64,000 bases of DNA, taken from positions 314,935 to 378,934 of the forward strand of contig NZ_JBPPLZ010000004.1 of the NCBI RefSeq assembly GCF_051535235.1. Reading direction: 5' to 3'. Below, piece by piece: positions 47,234 to 56,322 of this stretch. Position 1 is the stretch's first letter; each line of letters starts with the position of its first letter. The notes below the pieces were generated by a model. It was given only the letters and a program-made list of their open reading frames with translations, made no database searches and was not told where the DNA came from. This DNA is from Nitrobacter sp051535235. Lineage in GTDB: Bacteria > Pseudomonadota > Alphaproteobacteria > Rhizobiales > Xanthobacteraceae. The position numbers and the translations under genes are program-made.

Positions 47234-47887
47234 ATGCCCCTCGTCGATCGTCCGCCGCCCGAGAAGATGATGTTTCAGCTCAACCTGCGGCGGCGTGGCA
47301 TCAGCGATCAGCGCGTATTGCGCGCGATGGAAAGCGTTCCGCGCGACCTCTTCGTGGATGTGGCCGATCGCAACGATGCCTGGCTGGACACCGCGCTCGG
47401 CATCGCCTGCGGCCAGACTATCAGCCAGCCTTTCGTCGTCGCCTACATGACGGAACGGCTGGAGTTGCGCGACGACAACCGGGTCTTGGAGATCGGCACG
47501 GGCTCCGGCTATCAGGCTGCGATCCTGTCGCGGCTGTGCCGCGAGGTCGTGACCATCGAGCGATTTCGCGAGCTTGCCGAACGTGCTCGCGCCCTGCTGG
47601 TGCAACTCAAGTGCGACAATGTCGAGATCATGCTGGGCGACGGCTTCGACATTCCGCCCGAAGCGGGACAATTCGACCGCATTCTGGTGACGGCGGCGAT
47701 GGAGCGGATTCCGGACGCGCTGATAGCTCGGATCGAGCCCGGCGGGCTTCTGATCGCGCCGGTCGGGCCGCACAACGGACGGCAGACGCTGATCCTCCTC
47801 CGGCGGACCACCGCCGGACTGGTCCGCAAGGAACTGATCGATGTTCGTTTCGTGCCGGCGCTGCCGGGCATCGCCCGCGAACTTTAG
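47234..47887 (+). CDS. pcm: Protein-L-isoaspartate O-methyltransferase
   Basis: 217 residues from ATG at 47234. Repairs isoaspartyl residues in aged proteins using SAM. Motif I RVLEIGTGSGYQAAILS is canonical, with LRRRGISDQRVLRAMESVPR at the start and ACGQTISQPFVVAYM, GDGFD and LIAPVG. 33 upstream in-frame codons are low-quality. Followed by the lppB-like gene. Confidence 0.95.
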   Translation: MPLVDRPPPEKMMFQLNLRRRGISDQRVLRAMESVPRDLFVDVADRNDAWLDTALGIACGQTISQPFVVAYMTERLELRDDNRVLEIGTGSGYQAAILSRLCREVVTIERFRELAERARALLVQLKCDNVEIMLGDGFDIPPEAGQFDRILVTAAMERIPDALIARIEPGGLLIAPVGPHNGRQTLILLRRTTAGLVRKELIDVRFVPALPGIAREL

Positions 47888-48044
47888 CCCGGATAAGGGT
47901 TTGCCGACCGCGTAGCGCCTTCCGCGAATTTCGGGGCGCGCAAAGTTTGGTCGTCGCCGCAATGCGTTGTTCTACGGTTAAAGGCTTGTTTACTCGAGGC
48001 GTGTTTAGTCAATTTTGTAGTTTAGTTGCGTCGAGTGAGTAACC

Positions 48045-49370
48045 ATGTCGCGTGTCATCGAGGTGCTTTGCTCGCGTCGCGTACCGCAGGTCGCGGTGCT
48101 GACGCTGGTGTCGATCGGTTTTGCCGGATGCAGCGCGGACATGTCCTCGCGCCTTGCGCAGATCGACAGCAGTCCGCAGCAGCAATCAAGTCGTTTCGGG
48201 TGGCAGCGCGAGTCAACCGGCTCGGTGGCGCCAGCGCCGGCGGCGCCTGTCGAACGCCGCGAGTTGCCGCAGTATTCGCGGTCGCAATATCAATCCCAGC
48301 CGCTGCCGCCGCCGATCTCGACGCCAAAAACCTATCCGGTGGCATCGAGCGCCTCCGAGAGCGGGCGAAGCGCGCACTCGTATGCGCCGCCAGCGCGTCC
48401 GATCGAGCCCGCTAGCCACGTCGCATCGCGGGATGGCTGGAACCACAATGGCGGCACTTCGATCATCGTGGGCACCAGCGACACGCTGGAGGGGTTGTCG
48501 CGCCGCTATGGCGTCTCCACCGCCGAAATCCTCAAGGCCAACGGCTACCACGGTCCCCGCAGGCTGCAGCCCGGCCAGCAACTGATCATTCCGAAGCGCG
48601 CGGCGGCGGCGGACACTCATGCCGCTCCGGCAGCGAAGCCCGTGGCGGTCGCTCAGGCTGCCTCCGCCACCCACTACGTCAACCGTGGCGACACGCTGAT
48701 GAGCATCGCGCGCCGCAATCATCTCGCGGTCGGCGAACTCGCCCGCGCCAACGGTCTGCAGCCGGGTGCGACATTGAAGGTCGGCATGAAGATAACGGTG
48801 CCGACGAAGGTCGCCGCCGCGGCCGCCCAGCCTGTTGCGGCCGCGCCTCCCGCAGCCGCTGCACCTGCGGTTCACACAGCGGCGGCGACGCCGGAAGGTC
48901 CGGTGCAAAAGGTCAACCTCGCGGTTACGACGACGCCCGAAGAGGCCGCGGTCAAGCCGGCGGTAAAGACCGCCGAGGCGACCGGGGCGCTGCCGACTTT
49001 CCGCTGGCCGGTCCGCGGCCGTGTGATCGCGGCCTATGGCGCCAGGACCAACGGCAAATCCAATGACGGCATCAACGTCGCGGTGCCCGAGGGTACGCCG
49101 GTGAAGGCTGCCGAGGATGGCGTCGTTGCCTATTCGGGAAATGAACTCAAGGGCTACGGCAACCTGATCCTGGTTCGGCACCCCAACGGTTACGTGACCG
49201 CATATGCCCATGCGAGTGAATTGTTGGTGAAGCGCGGGGATACCATCAAGCGCGGCCAGGTCATTGCCAAGTCGGGTCAATCGGGTGAGGCGGCGTCGCC
49301 GGAGCTCCACTTCGAGATCCGAAAAGGGTCTACACCGGTTGACCCGCTTCGTTTCCTCAACGGGGCGTGA
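48045..49370 (+). CDS. LysM/M23-domain lipoprotein (NlpD/LppB-like)
   Basis: 441 residues. Lipobox VSIGFAGC, two LysM motifs (about 145-190 and 208-256: TSDTLEGLSRRYGVSTAEIL; RGDTLMSIARRNHLAVGELA), an Ala/Pro-rich linker, and a C-terminal M23 fold (320-440). The first zinc-ligand His and Asp are missing (NDGINVAV instead of HxGxDxxx), while HFEIR is kept, so it is probably a non-enzymatic activator of cell-wall amidases, like NlpD and EnvC. Position after surE-pcm supports NlpD/LppB. Confidence 0.9.
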   Translation: MSRVIEVLCSRRVPQVAVLTLVSIGFAGCSADMSSRLAQIDSSPQQQSSRFGWQRESTGSVAPAPAAPVERRELPQYSRSQYQSQPLPPPISTPKTYPVASSASESGRSAHSYAPPARPIEPASHVASRDGWNHNGGTSIIVGTSDTLEGLSRRYGVSTAEILKANGYHGPRRLQPGQQLIIPKRAAAADTHAAPAAKPVAVAQAASATHYVNRGDTLMSIARRNHLAVGELARANGLQPGATLKVGMKITVPTKVAAAAAQPVAAAPPAAAAPAVHTAAATPEGPVQKVNLAVTTTPEEAAVKPAVKTAEATGALPTFRWPVRGRVIAAYGARTNGKSNDGINVAVPEGTPVKAAEDGVVAYSGNELKGYGNLILVRHPNGYVTAYAHASELLVKRGDTIKRGQVIAKSGQSGEAASPELHFEIRKGSTPVDPLRFLNGA

Positions 49371-49376
49371 GGCCGG

Positions 49377-49436
49377 CAGCATCTCCGGTGCAGCACCGTC
49401 ACCCGCGAAAGCGGGTGATCCGGTATCCGGGACCTC
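49377..49436 (+). repeat. Short dispersed repeat, CACCCGCGAAAGCGGGTG hairpin
   Basis: TCACCCGCGAAAGCGGGTGA is an 8-bp stem with GAAA-type loop, followed by TCCGGTATCCGG. It lies just after the lipoprotein gene and may serve as a terminator for both convergent genes. Related to 42240-42320. Confidence 0.55.
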
Positions 49437-49521
49437 TCGCGCTGATTGAAAAGGACAAGGCGCGCGATGCCCGCCGTCGGGTATCACGTCGGGTTTTGCA
49501 AGAGGCGTCTGCTTGCAAGAG

Positions 49522-50487
49522 CTACTTCGTCGCTATCCGCACGCCAAGTCTCCCCGCCAGGTCCTGCGTGAACTGCCAGGCGACGCGTCCCGATCGCGAG
49601 CCGCGCGTCGCCGACCATTCCAGCGCTTCGCGTTCAAGTTCGGCGTCGTCGATCTTGATGCCGAAATGGGAGCAATAGCCGCGCACCATCGCGAGATATT
49701 CATCCTGGCTGCAACGATGGAAGCCGAGCCAGAGGCCGAAGCGGTCCGACAGCGAGACCTTTTCCTCGACGGCCTCGCCGGGATTGATCGCGGTCGACCG
49801 CTCGTTCTCGATCATGTCCCGCGCCAGCAGGTGGCGGCGGTTCGACGTCGCGTACAGGATGACATTGTCGGGACGTCCCTCGATGCCGCCTTCGAGCACC
49901 GCCTTCAGCGATTTGTAGGAGGCGTCATTGCCGTCGAACGACAGGTCGTCGCAGAACACGATGAAACGGAAGTCCGACGAGCGGAGCTGTTCCATCAGGC
50001 CCGGCAGGCTCTCGATATCCTCGCGGTGAATTTCGATCAGCTTGAGCCGACCGCCGGCCTGGGCGTTGACGCTCGCATGCGCCGCCTTGACCAGCGACGA
50101 CTTGCCCATGCCGCGCGCGCCCCAGAGCAGGGCGTTGTTCGCAGGCAGGCCCTTGGCGAAGCGTTCGGTATTCTCGATCAGGATGTCGCGCATCCGGTCG
50201 ATCCCCCTGAGCAGGCCGAGGTCGACCCGGCTGACGCGCGGCACCGGCACCAGTCGTCCTTCCGGGTGCCAGATGAAGGCGTCCGCGCGTGTCAGCGCCG
50301 CGCCGTAGTCTGGCCTCGTTGTCGCGGAGGACATGGCCGCGGCGATCGCCTCGAGCGCGCTCGCGATCCGTTCCGCGGCGGCTGGCGCCGCAGCCGATTT
50401 CGGACCTTTTGTCGCGCCGCTGCCGCGATTGCCGGTGCGGGCCCCCGGCATTTTACGGGTGCCGGTTTTCCCTGACTTTCTTGCCAT
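49522..50487 (-). CDS. AAA-type ATPase, DUF815 family
   Basis: 321 residues. Basic low-complexity N-terminus, then a P-loop ATPase: Walker A LLWGARGMGKSSLVKA, Walker B FRFIVFCDDLSF, sensor ILYATSNRRHLL, arginine-finger region VSLSDRFGLWLGF. The DUF815 family is widespread in proteobacteria and has no settled role. Placed between the surE-pcm-lppB and yajC-secDF groups as in relatives. Confidence 0.9.
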   Translation of the reverse strand: MARKSGKTGTRKMPGARTGNRGSGATKGPKSAAAPAAAERIASALEAIAAAMSSATTRPDYGAALTRADAFIWHPEGRLVPVPRVSRVDLGLLRGIDRMRDILIENTERFAKGLPANNALLWGARGMGKSSLVKAAHASVNAQAGGRLKLIEIHREDIESLPGLMEQLRSSDFRFIVFCDDLSFDGNDASYKSLKAVLEGGIEGRPDNVILYATSNRRHLLARDMIENERSTAINPGEAVEEKVSLSDRFGLWLGFHRCSQDEYLAMVRGYCSHFGIKIDDAELEREALEWSATRGSRSGRVAWQFTQDLAGRLGVRIATK

Positions 50488-50677
50488 CTTGGCCCTTCCT
50501 GAGCACGACCCTTAGCGAGCTGCCCCCTTCCCCGCAAGCAGCCGGAATAATGAGGCCCGATCAAGGGTCTGGCGGCGTTGCAATTGGGACTGTGGCCGCT
50601 ATAGTCCGCGCGAATTTGTCTCGCGCCGGGCGACTCTGCCGTCGCGCAGGCCTGCTCCGTTTCAAGGAATCGTCCGA

Positions 50678-51079
50678 ATGTTCATAACTCCCGCGTTTGC
50701 TCAGGCCGCCGGTGCCGGCGAGACCAACAACCTTCTGATGTCGCTGCTGCCGTTCGCGCTGATTTTCATTATCATGTATTTCCTGATCATCCGTCCTCAG
50801 CAGAAGAAGGCGAAAGAGCACAACGAGCTGGTGAAGAATATCCGTCGCGGCGACACCGTCATCACCTCGAGCGGTCTCGTCGGAAAAGTCACCAAGGTGG
50901 TGGACGACGACCAGATCGAGTTCGAAATCGCGGACGGCGTTCGGGTGCGGCAGATGCGGCAGATGATTTCAATCGTCCGCGCCAAGGGCGAGCCGGCGAA
51001 GGGCGAGCCGACCAAGGGCGAACCGGCAAAGGGACGCGCCAAAGGCGAGGACGCCAAGGACGAGGACGCCGCGAGCTGA
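50678..51079 (+). CDS. yajC: Preprotein translocase subunit YajC with a repetitive tail
   Basis: 133 residues. One transmembrane helix (LLPFALIFIIMYFLIIRPQQ) and the conserved VKNIRRGDTVITSSGLVGKV segment. After residue 100 the tail repeats a 5-residue unit (AKGEPAKGEPTKGEPAKG). Member of the SecDF-YajC complex that aids SecYEG. Confidence 0.94.
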   Translation: MFITPAFAQAAGAGETNNLLMSLLPFALIFIIMYFLIIRPQQKKAKEHNELVKNIRRGDTVITSSGLVGKVTKVVDDDQIEFEIADGVRVRQMRQMISIVRAKGEPAKGEPTKGEPAKGRAKGEDAKDEDAAS

Positions 51080-51091
51080 CGGGTTATCGCG

Positions 51092-52693
51092 ATGCTGTAC
51101 TTTACGCGGTGGAAAGCGCTGGCGATCGTCGCAACCGCCTTTCTGGTCTGCCTGTGCGCCGTGCCGAACTTCTTTCCGGAGGCGCAGGTCAAGACCTGGC
51201 CGAAATGGGCGCAGCGCCACCTCGTACTGGGTCTCGATCTTCAGGGCGGCTCATATCTGCTGCTCGAGGTCGATTCCAACTACGTCAAGAAAGAGAAACT
51301 CGATCAGGTTCGCGACGACGCACGCAAGGCGCTGCGTGACGCGCGGATCGCCTATACCGGCCTTGCCGTCAAGAACGGCGCTGTCGAGGTGCGCATCAGC
51401 AAGGATGATGAATTCCAGACCGCGCTCGGCAAGTTGCGCGATCTGTCGCAACCGCTCGGAGGCTTGCTCGGCTCCAACGGTCAGCGCAGCCTCGAAGTCA
51501 GCAGTGCTGAAGGCGGGCTGATCCGCCTGACGGTTCCGCAGGCTGCGGTTACCGACCGCATCCGCCAGTCGGTCGAGCAGTCGATCCAGATCATCGAGAA
51601 GCGCGTCAACGAACTCGGTACCGTCGAGCCGTTGATCCAGCGCCAGGGCTCCGACCGCATTCTGGTGCAGGTGCCGGGATTGCAGGACCCGACGCGGCTG
51701 AAGGAAATCCTCGGCAAGACCGCCAAGATGGATTTCCGCATGGTCGATTCGAGCGTCTCGCCCGAGCAGGCCCTGCAAGGCCGGGTGCCCGCCGATTCCG
51801 AAGTGCTGATGAGTTCGCAGGCGCCCAAGACGCCTTACGTCGTCAAGAAGCAGGTGCTCGTCTCCGGCGGCGACCTGACCGACGCGCAGCCCGGATTCGA
51901 CTCGCGCACCAGCGAGCCGATCGTGACCTTCCGATTCAACAGCAACGGCGCGCGCAAGTTCGCGCAGGCGACGTCCGAAAATGTCGGACAGCCGTTCGCC
52001 ATCATCCTCGACAATGAGGTGATCTCCGCGCCGGTCATCCGCGAACCGATCACCGGCGGCTCCGGCCAGATTTCCGGGAATTTCACGGTGCAGGAGGCCA
52101 ACGACCTTGCGATCCTGCTGCGCGCCGGCGCGCTGCCGGCGCCGCTGACGATCATCGAGGAGCGAACCGTCGGCCCCGGCCTCGGACAGGATTCGATCGA
52201 GAAAGGCGAACTCGCCGCCTATGTCGGTTCGATCATGGTCATCCTGTTCATGCTGCTGACCTACCGGCTGTTCGGGGTGTTCGCGAATATCGCCGTCGCC
52301 ATCAACGTCGCCATGATTTTCGGCGTGCTGTCGTTGTTGAACGCGACGCTGACGCTGCCCGGCATCGCCGGCATCGTGCTCACCGTGGGCATCGCCGTCG
52401 ATTCCAACGTGCTGATCTATGAGCGCATCCGTGAGGAAGTTCGCGGCGGCCGCACCGCGATTTCGGCAATCGACGCCGGCTTCAAGCGGGCGCTGGCGAC
52501 GATCCTGGATTCCAACATCACGACGTTCATCGCGGCCGCGGTGCTGTTCTACATCGGCACCGGCCCGGTGCGCGGCTTCGCCGTGACGCTCGGCATCGGC
52601 ATCATCACCACGGTGTTCACGGCATTCGAGGTGACCCGGCTGATCGTCGCGACATGGGTGCGCTGGAAGCGACCCCAGAACGTGCCGATCTGA
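51092..52693 (+). CDS. secD: Protein translocase subunit SecD
   Basis: 533 residues. First membrane helix near the start, LVLGLDLQGGSYLLLEVD (the D1 motif), the large periplasmic part, and the RND-type membrane domain with TVGIAVDSNVLIYERIREE. Uses the proton gradient with SecF to complete protein export. 12 bp after yajC. Confidence 0.97.
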   Translation: MLYFTRWKALAIVATAFLVCLCAVPNFFPEAQVKTWPKWAQRHLVLGLDLQGGSYLLLEVDSNYVKKEKLDQVRDDARKALRDARIAYTGLAVKNGAVEVRISKDDEFQTALGKLRDLSQPLGGLLGSNGQRSLEVSSAEGGLIRLTVPQAAVTDRIRQSVEQSIQIIEKRVNELGTVEPLIQRQGSDRILVQVPGLQDPTRLKEILGKTAKMDFRMVDSSVSPEQALQGRVPADSEVLMSSQAPKTPYVVKKQVLVSGGDLTDAQPGFDSRTSEPIVTFRFNSNGARKFAQATSENVGQPFAIILDNEVISAPVIREPITGGSGQISGNFTVQEANDLAILLRAGALPAPLTIIEERTVGPGLGQDSIEKGELAAYVGSIMVILFMLLTYRLFGVFANIAVAINVAMIFGVLSLLNATLTLPGIAGIVLTVGIAVDSNVLIYERIREEVRGGRTAISAIDAGFKRALATILDSNITTFIAAAVLFYIGTGPVRGFAVTLGIGIITTVFTAFEVTRLIVATWVRWKRPQNVPI

Positions 52694-52709
52694 TGACGCG
52701 GAGCCGGCT

Positions 52710-53900
52710 GTGACTCACTGGATTTTGCTCGGCCTTGGTGCCCTCATCGTCGTCCTGACCATCATCAGTTGCTTCGGCCTGCTGCCGTCGCTGCGGATCG
52801 TTCCGGACAACACGCATTTCGACTTCACGCGCTTCCGCCGCATCAGCTTTCCGATTTCCGCCGTGCTGTCGATTGTCGCCATCACGTTGTTCTTCACGCA
52901 CGGCCTGAATTTCGGCATCGACTTCAAGGGCGGCACGCTGCTCGAGGTGCAGTCGAAGTCGGGCGATGCGAATCTGGCGAGCATGCGCACCACGCTGAAC
53001 GGTCTCGGTCTCGGGGAGGTCCAGCTTCAACAGTTCGGCGGGCCGACCGAAGTGCTGATCCGCGTCGCCGAGCAGCCGGGCGGCGACGCCGCGCAGCAGG
53101 AGGCGGTGCAGAAGGTGCGGGGCGCGCTGGGCGAGACCGTCACCTATCGCCGCGTCGAGGTGGTCGGGCCGCGCGTGTCCGGCGAACTACTCGCCTACGG
53201 CATGGTCGGCCTGATGCTGGCGATCGTCGGCATCCTGATCTATTTGTGGTTCCGCTTCGAGTGGCAGTTCGCGCTCGGCGCCATGATCGCCAATGTTCAC
53301 GATATCGTGCTGACGATCGGCTTCATGTCGATCTCGCAAGTCGATTTCGACCTCACCAGCATCGCCGCGCTTCTCACCATCCTGGGTTACTCGCTGAACG
53401 ATACCGTCGTCATCTACGACCGCATCCGCGAGATGCTGCGGCGCTACAAGAAAATGCCGATGCCCGAGCTGCTCAACGAGTCGATCAACTCGACGTTGTC
53501 GCGCTCGATAATCACCCACGTCACCGTGACGCTGGCCTTGCTTGCGTTGCTGCTGTTCGGCGGACCCGCCATTCACAGCTTCACCGCCGTGATGATGTTC
53601 GGCGTGGTGCTGGTCGGCACCTATACCTCGATCTTCATCGCCGCGCCGATTCTGATCTATCTCGGGGTCGGCGACCATCGCGCCGATGTCGAGGAGAAGC
53701 CGGCCAAGACTGAGACGACCAGTTCCGACAAGCCGGCCAAACAGCCCGAGATAGCCAAGCCCGAGACGGCCAAGTCCGAAATGGCTAAGTCCGAGACAGC
53801 CAAGCTTGCGGAAACGGCCAAGTCCGAGAAGACGGCTAAACCGGAAAAGCCGGTCAAGCCTGAAAAGCCGGCCAAAGCTCGGAAGCCATCGAAGCCGTGA
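52710..53900 (+). CDS. secF: Protein translocase subunit SecF with extended ends
   Basis: 396 residues from GTG at 52710. Core motifs FDFTRFRRISFPISAV, NFGIDFKGGTLLEV and ILGYSLNDTVVIYDRIREM are intact. It has an extra N-terminal hydrophobic segment (WILLGLGALIVVLTIISCFG) before the usual first helix and a C-terminal Lys/Pro/Ala/Glu repeat tail (units like AKPETAKSE). The next gene starts at GTGA overlapping its stop. Confidence 0.96.
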   Translation: MTHWILLGLGALIVVLTIISCFGLLPSLRIVPDNTHFDFTRFRRISFPISAVLSIVAITLFFTHGLNFGIDFKGGTLLEVQSKSGDANLASMRTTLNGLGLGEVQLQQFGGPTEVLIRVAEQPGGDAAQQEAVQKVRGALGETVTYRRVEVVGPRVSGELLAYGMVGLMLAIVGILIYLWFRFEWQFALGAMIANVHDIVLTIGFMSISQVDFDLTSIAALLTILGYSLNDTVVIYDRIREMLRRYKKMPMPELLNESINSTLSRSIITHVTVTLALLALLLFGGPAIHSFTAVMMFGVVLVGTYTSIFIAAPILIYLGVGDHRADVEEKPAKTETTSSDKPAKQPEIAKPETAKSEMAKSETAKLAETAKSEKTAKPEKPVKPEKPAKARKPSKP

Positions 53901-54283
53901 GCGGCGACCTGCCGGAGGTGCCGCACCTGCCGCGGCCTGCGGCGATCGAGGCCTATGGCAGCGGCGGCTTTCGTTTCGACACCATGTCGCACCGCGGCTC
54001 GCTGTTGTGCCTGCCGGACGGCATCTGGGCGTGGCCCGTGACCCGCCCGGACGAGATCGACCGCCATGCGCTGGCGCGCGTGTTCGCAGGTTCGGCCGCG
54101 ATCGATACGTTGCTGATCGGCACCGGCACCGAGGTCTGGCTTGCCCCTGAGGAACTGCGCCAAGCCCTGCGCCGCGTGAGCGTCGGAGTGGACACCATGC
54201 TGACCGGAGCGGCGATCCGGACCTACAACATCATGCTGGGCGAGCGGCGCCGGGTCGCGGCAGCGCTGATAGCCGTTCCGTGA
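53897..54283 (+). CDS. Mth938/NDUFAF3-like protein
   Basis: 128 residues from GTG at 53897. Pattern IEAYGSGGFRFDTMSHRGSL, then DTLLIGTGTEVWLAPEELRQ and TGAAIRTYNIMLGERRRVAA matches the DUF498/Mth938 fold; the human homologue NDUFAF3 is a complex I assembly factor. Translationally coupled to secF. In mitochondria-related bacteria the linkage to secDF is known. Confidence 0.9.
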   Translation: MSGDLPEVPHLPRPAAIEAYGSGGFRFDTMSHRGSLLCLPDGIWAWPVTRPDEIDRHALARVFAGSAAIDTLLIGTGTEVWLAPEELRQALRRVSVGVDTMLTGAAIRTYNIMLGERRRVAAALIAVP

Positions 54284-54329
54284 CAAGCGCGATGGCGAGG
54301 CGGTGCCCGGCGGTCCTGCGCGTGACGTC

Positions 54330-55193
54330 ATGAGCGGCGGGGCATCTGAAAGTTCGTCCGCTGCATTCTGCGCGGAACTCGTGCGCAGCCACGATTTCGA
54401 AAACTATGCGGCAACGCTGTTCGCGCCGTTGCGTTGCCGCCGCGCGCTGCTGGCCCTTTATGCCTTCAACGTCGAGATCGCCAAGGTCAGGCAGCAGATC
54501 ACCCAGCCGCTGGCCGGTGAAGTCCGTCTGCAATGGTGGACGGATGTGCTCTCAGGCGAGGGCCACGGCGGCGTCGAGGGCAATCCGGTCGCGGCCGAAC
54601 TGTTGCTCGCGATTCGTGATCATGGCCTGCCGGTCGAACGTCTGTCGCGGCTGATCGAGGCGCATCAGTTCGACCTCTACAACGATCCGATGCCGGACAT
54701 GGCGGCGTTGGAGCAATATCTTGGTGATACATCGTGCGCGCTGTTTTCGCTCTCCGCGCGCATCGTCGGGCAGGAATCCGACGCGATGGATCATCTCGCG
54801 CGCCACGCCGGTCTTGCGCGCGGGATCGCTCAGGTGATCGCGATGATTGGTTTTGATGCGTCAAGGCGGCAGTCGTTCGTGCCGCTGCAATTGCTGGAGC
54901 AGCACGGCGTCGATCCGGAGCAGGTTTTCGCGGGTCACGACACGCCGGCGCTTCGCGCCGCGCTCCGCGGGCTGGCGGACGGCGCGCGATCGCATCTGGA
55001 CAAGGCGATCGCCATGCTCCCGGAATTGCCGCCGGAACCGCGCGCTGTCTATCTCTCGCTCGCAATGGTGCGCCGTGCGTTGAATGATCGGGTTCGCGCG
55101 GATAACGATCCCTTCATGCCGCAGCCTGCATCGCGGCTGCGCATTCTGTGGACGTTGTGGCGAGCCTCGCGCGCGAGGCCGTTTCGCGGCTGA
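54330..55193 (+). CDS. Squalene/phytoene synthase-like protein (NDUFAF6-type)
   Basis: 287 residues from ATG at 54330 (GTG at 54303 in frame). Begins AAFCAELVRSHDFENYAATL, then RRALLALYAFNVEIAKVRQQ, LQWWTDVL, HQFDLYNDPMPD. The fold is that of trans-isoprenyl synthases, but the usual DxxxD motifs are not both present, as in NDUFAF6, a complex I assembly factor. Next to the NDUFAF3-like gene. Confidence 0.88.
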   Translation: MSGGASESSSAAFCAELVRSHDFENYAATLFAPLRCRRALLALYAFNVEIAKVRQQITQPLAGEVRLQWWTDVLSGEGHGGVEGNPVAAELLLAIRDHGLPVERLSRLIEAHQFDLYNDPMPDMAALEQYLGDTSCALFSLSARIVGQESDAMDHLARHAGLARGIAQVIAMIGFDASRRQSFVPLQLLEQHGVDPEQVFAGHDTPALRAALRGLADGARSHLDKAIAMLPELPPEPRAVYLSLAMVRRALNDRVRADNDPFMPQPASRLRILWTLWRASRARPFRG

Positions 55194-55196
55194 CGA

Positions 55197-56297
55197 TCAG
55201 GATGGGAGTGCCTGATCGGTCGAAGCAAAATTGAAGCGGTCGCGCAGGTTTTTCCGGCTCTCCAGGATACTGCGGAAGAACTCACGGTCCGCCGGGCTGG
55301 CGATCAGCGGCTCGATCAGATCGATCTGGTTCATCGCGATGAGCTGCAGGATTTCCGTGCGCACCTTGCCGTCCGCATCGCGCGGCAGGCGTGGAACGAT
55401 CTGGATGTGCTCCGGCGGTTTCGGGTCGCCCGCCGAGCCGAGCGCCGAGCGCAACTGCGCTTCCAGTCCGGGCAGATCGGCTTCCACAAAGGCGTAGAGC
55501 CCGACGCCGCTGCGGCGATCCGCGAAGGCGACGATGGCCGCGTCGCGCACGTCGTTGTTTTCGCGGATGCGCGCGATCAGCACCGGGGCGTCGTTGACGA
55601 GACGACGGCCGCCGCCTTCGCGGTCGGTGAAGCTGAACAGCCCGCGCGTAATGGCCTGATACACCTTCTTGCCGGTCATCAGCCAGGTGCGCGCGATAAC
55701 CGACTTGCGCGCAAGAATCCTGCGCTCACTCAGCGTCAGGGCGCCCGGTGCATAAGTGCGCTTGTGTTTGAGGAGATGCCGCAGGTCTTCGTAAGCGGCG
55801 ATCCGAAACAGCGGCGTGCGCCGCGTGAAGCAGGCCGCGAGCTGGAAGTCGGTCAGGTAGGCACGGCCGTCGCTGCCGCGCAGCCAGTTCTGTTCCTTGG
55901 CGAGATCGTTGTGGCAGATGCCGGCGCGATGCAGCTTGCGAAGCGCCGCCTTGGCGGAGCGGAAGTAGGCGACATCGCCGTGAGGCCTGGCAAGATGCAG
56001 CGCGACGCCGTCGATGAAGCCGCGCACCAGCGAGCGGCGGCCGTTCCACAACAGCTTCGGGCCGACGCCGAGATCGCGCGCGAGCGTCAACGCCTTGCGT
56101 TCGCGCTCGAACAGATGCCGCGCGACGAGATAAGACCACCACGGCACCTGATCGAGCCGCCGCAGCACCGCGTCGACCTCGCCGGAATCGGTGCGGAAAC
56201 GTCCGCGCTCGACGGTCGAGAACACGTCGCGTTTCAGCAGGACTCCCTCGGTCCAGGTCGTGGACAGGAATGCGGCGTCCTGTTTCGGAAGAGGCAT
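55197..56297 (-). CDS. RIO-like kinase fused to an acyl-CoA-synthetase C-terminal domain
   Basis: 366 residues from ATG at 56297. N-terminal kinase fold: LHRAGICHNDLAKEQNWL (HND at 129-131, N137) and AYLTDFQLA (D150). From about 240 the sequence changes to a typical AMP-binding-enzyme C-terminal domain: VRDAAIVAFADRRSGVGLYA and PPEHIQIVPRLPRDADGKVR (catalytic-type Lys 311). No adenylation domain is present. It converges on the NDUFAF6-like gene and follows trmFO by 25 bp. Confidence 0.85.
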   Translation of the reverse strand: MPLPKQDAAFLSTTWTEGVLLKRDVFSTVERGRFRTDSGEVDAVLRRLDQVPWWSYLVARHLFERERKALTLARDLGVGPKLLWNGRRSLVRGFIDGVALHLARPHGDVAYFRSAKAALRKLHRAGICHNDLAKEQNWLRGSDGRAYLTDFQLAACFTRRTPLFRIAAYEDLRHLLKHKRTYAPGALTLSERRILARKSVIARTWLMTGKKVYQAITRGLFSFTDREGGGRRLVNDAPVLIARIRENNDVRDAAIVAFADRRSGVGLYAFVEADLPGLEAQLRSALGSAGDPKPPEHIQIVPRLPRDADGKVRTEILQLIAMNQIDLIEPLIASPADREFFRSILESRKNLRDRFNFASTDQALPS

Positions 56298-56322
56298 GAA
56301 TGATCCTGAAAGGGCCGTTGAA

